Assembly: GCA_900316645.1 (NCBI GenBank) | Contig: ONDP01000009.1 | Location: 1,272-65,271, forward strand | Origin: an uncultured Prevotellaceae bacterium | GTDB lineage: Bacteria; Bacteroidota; Bacteroidia; Bacteroidales; Bacteroidaceae | Length of the DNA: 64,000 nt | Reading direction: 5' to 3' | In this document: piece by piece, positions 63,750 to 64,000 of the stretch | How positions within the stretch are numbered: position 1 is the stretch's first letter | Layout: the number at the start of each line of letters is the position of its first letter | Notes under the pieces: model-generated | Seen by the model: only the letters and a program-made list of their open reading frames with translations | Databases searched by the model: none | What the model was told of the DNA's origin: nothing | Program-made: the position numbers and the translations under genes

Positions 63750-64000
63750 ATGAAGAAAATCAAATTGTTAGCCCTCATGGCTATGATGAGCATCGGGTGC
63801 CAGGCACAGGTGACTTATTTCGAAACAAACAACTTCCTGCTGAACTATTTTACCAATTCAGGATTCTTGGCTTACGATTGGCGCTTCGAACCTCAGAAGA
63901 CCGATGTGGAGCGTGGAAACTTAAAAGGGGCGCCCACCAAGATTGTCACCAACATCACCGACAATACCGGACGCGGATTTGGTGTTCATTTCACCGATAC
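63750..64000 (+). CDS. Exported protein, truncated by the window end
   Basis: The first 83 codons of a gene that runs off the window. MKKIKLLALMAMMSIGCQAQ is a signal peptide, possibly a lipobox (MSIGC) rather than a peptidase I site. The mature part starts VTYFETNNFLLNYFTNSGFL and continues with a polar stretch. No family can be named from this much. The ATG follows the helicase stop by 23 bases. Confidence 0.75.
   Translation, partial: MKKIKLLALMAMMSIGCQAQVTYFETNNFLLNYFTNSGFLAYDWRFEPQKTDVERGNLKGAPTKIVTNITDNTGRGFGVHFTD

Overview
The window is chromosomal DNA of a Bacteroidales bacterium, most likely Prevotella or one of its recent splits (Segatella, Xylanibacter, Hallella). The evidence is the frdCAB-type fumarate reductase with one cytochrome b, PorZ of the type IX secretion system, an UpxY-type NusG paralogue, DUF4254 and GH3-family genes, and promoters of the Bacteroidetes form (TTTG, about 20 bases, TAnnTTTG) ahead of many genes. 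No rRNA, tRNA, CRISPR array or classical insertion sequence was recognised.

Layout. 0-8 kb: a NusG-like antiterminator, a formate/nitrite-type channel, murQ and frdCAB. These lie among dense repeats: multi-hairpin elements of about 170 bp, GC-rich palindromic repeats and heptanucleotide tandem repeats. A GxxExxY nuclease-fold gene sits between two copies of one hairpin element. 8-20 kb: housekeeping genes (yraN, mnmG, apt, uvrC, dtd, deoC, a polyprenyl synthase, polA), then a RAYT-like HUH transposase with a Rossmann-like C-terminal domain, and a SpoU methyltransferase. Two parS-like palindromes flank apt. At 20.43-20.74 kb an AT-rich gene-free stretch carries about ten DnaA-box-like 9-mers and is proposed as oriC. 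Plus-strand genes to its right look richer in G and T than those to its left, as expected at an origin.

21-31 kb: nadA, then a long minus-strand operon leuS-yitT-rdgB-porZ-membrane protein-gtrA-cotH. 31-37 kb: mutS, lgt, ychF and a drug/metabolite transporter. 37-41 kb: three exported or membrane proteins of unknown role. 41-46 kb: a solute-binding protein with two related Cache sensors, of which only the second keeps a kinase ATPase domain, and a 53-residue rubredoxin. 46-56 kb: a heptosyltransferase-like gene, DUF4254, pdxB, acpP-fabF-rnc, GH3, an Ig-like lipoprotein, DUF3108 and an aldo/keto reductase. 57-64 kb: an ECF sigma factor continuous with a transmembrane helix and a predicted outer-membrane barrel, two lipoproteins, and a Dna2-like nuclease-helicase interrupted in frame by a DUF559 nuclease element with inverted-repeat ends. 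A truncated exported protein closes the window.

Main points for a second look: the oriC/parS region; the DUF559 element inside a helicase; the hairpin-element family around the GxxExxY gene; the RAYT fusion with matching palindromes outside and inside its gene; the sigma-TM-barrel fusion with a motif repeated at identical spacing ahead of two genes; and heptanucleotide repeats inside coding sequences, where one unit gained or lost would shift the frame.
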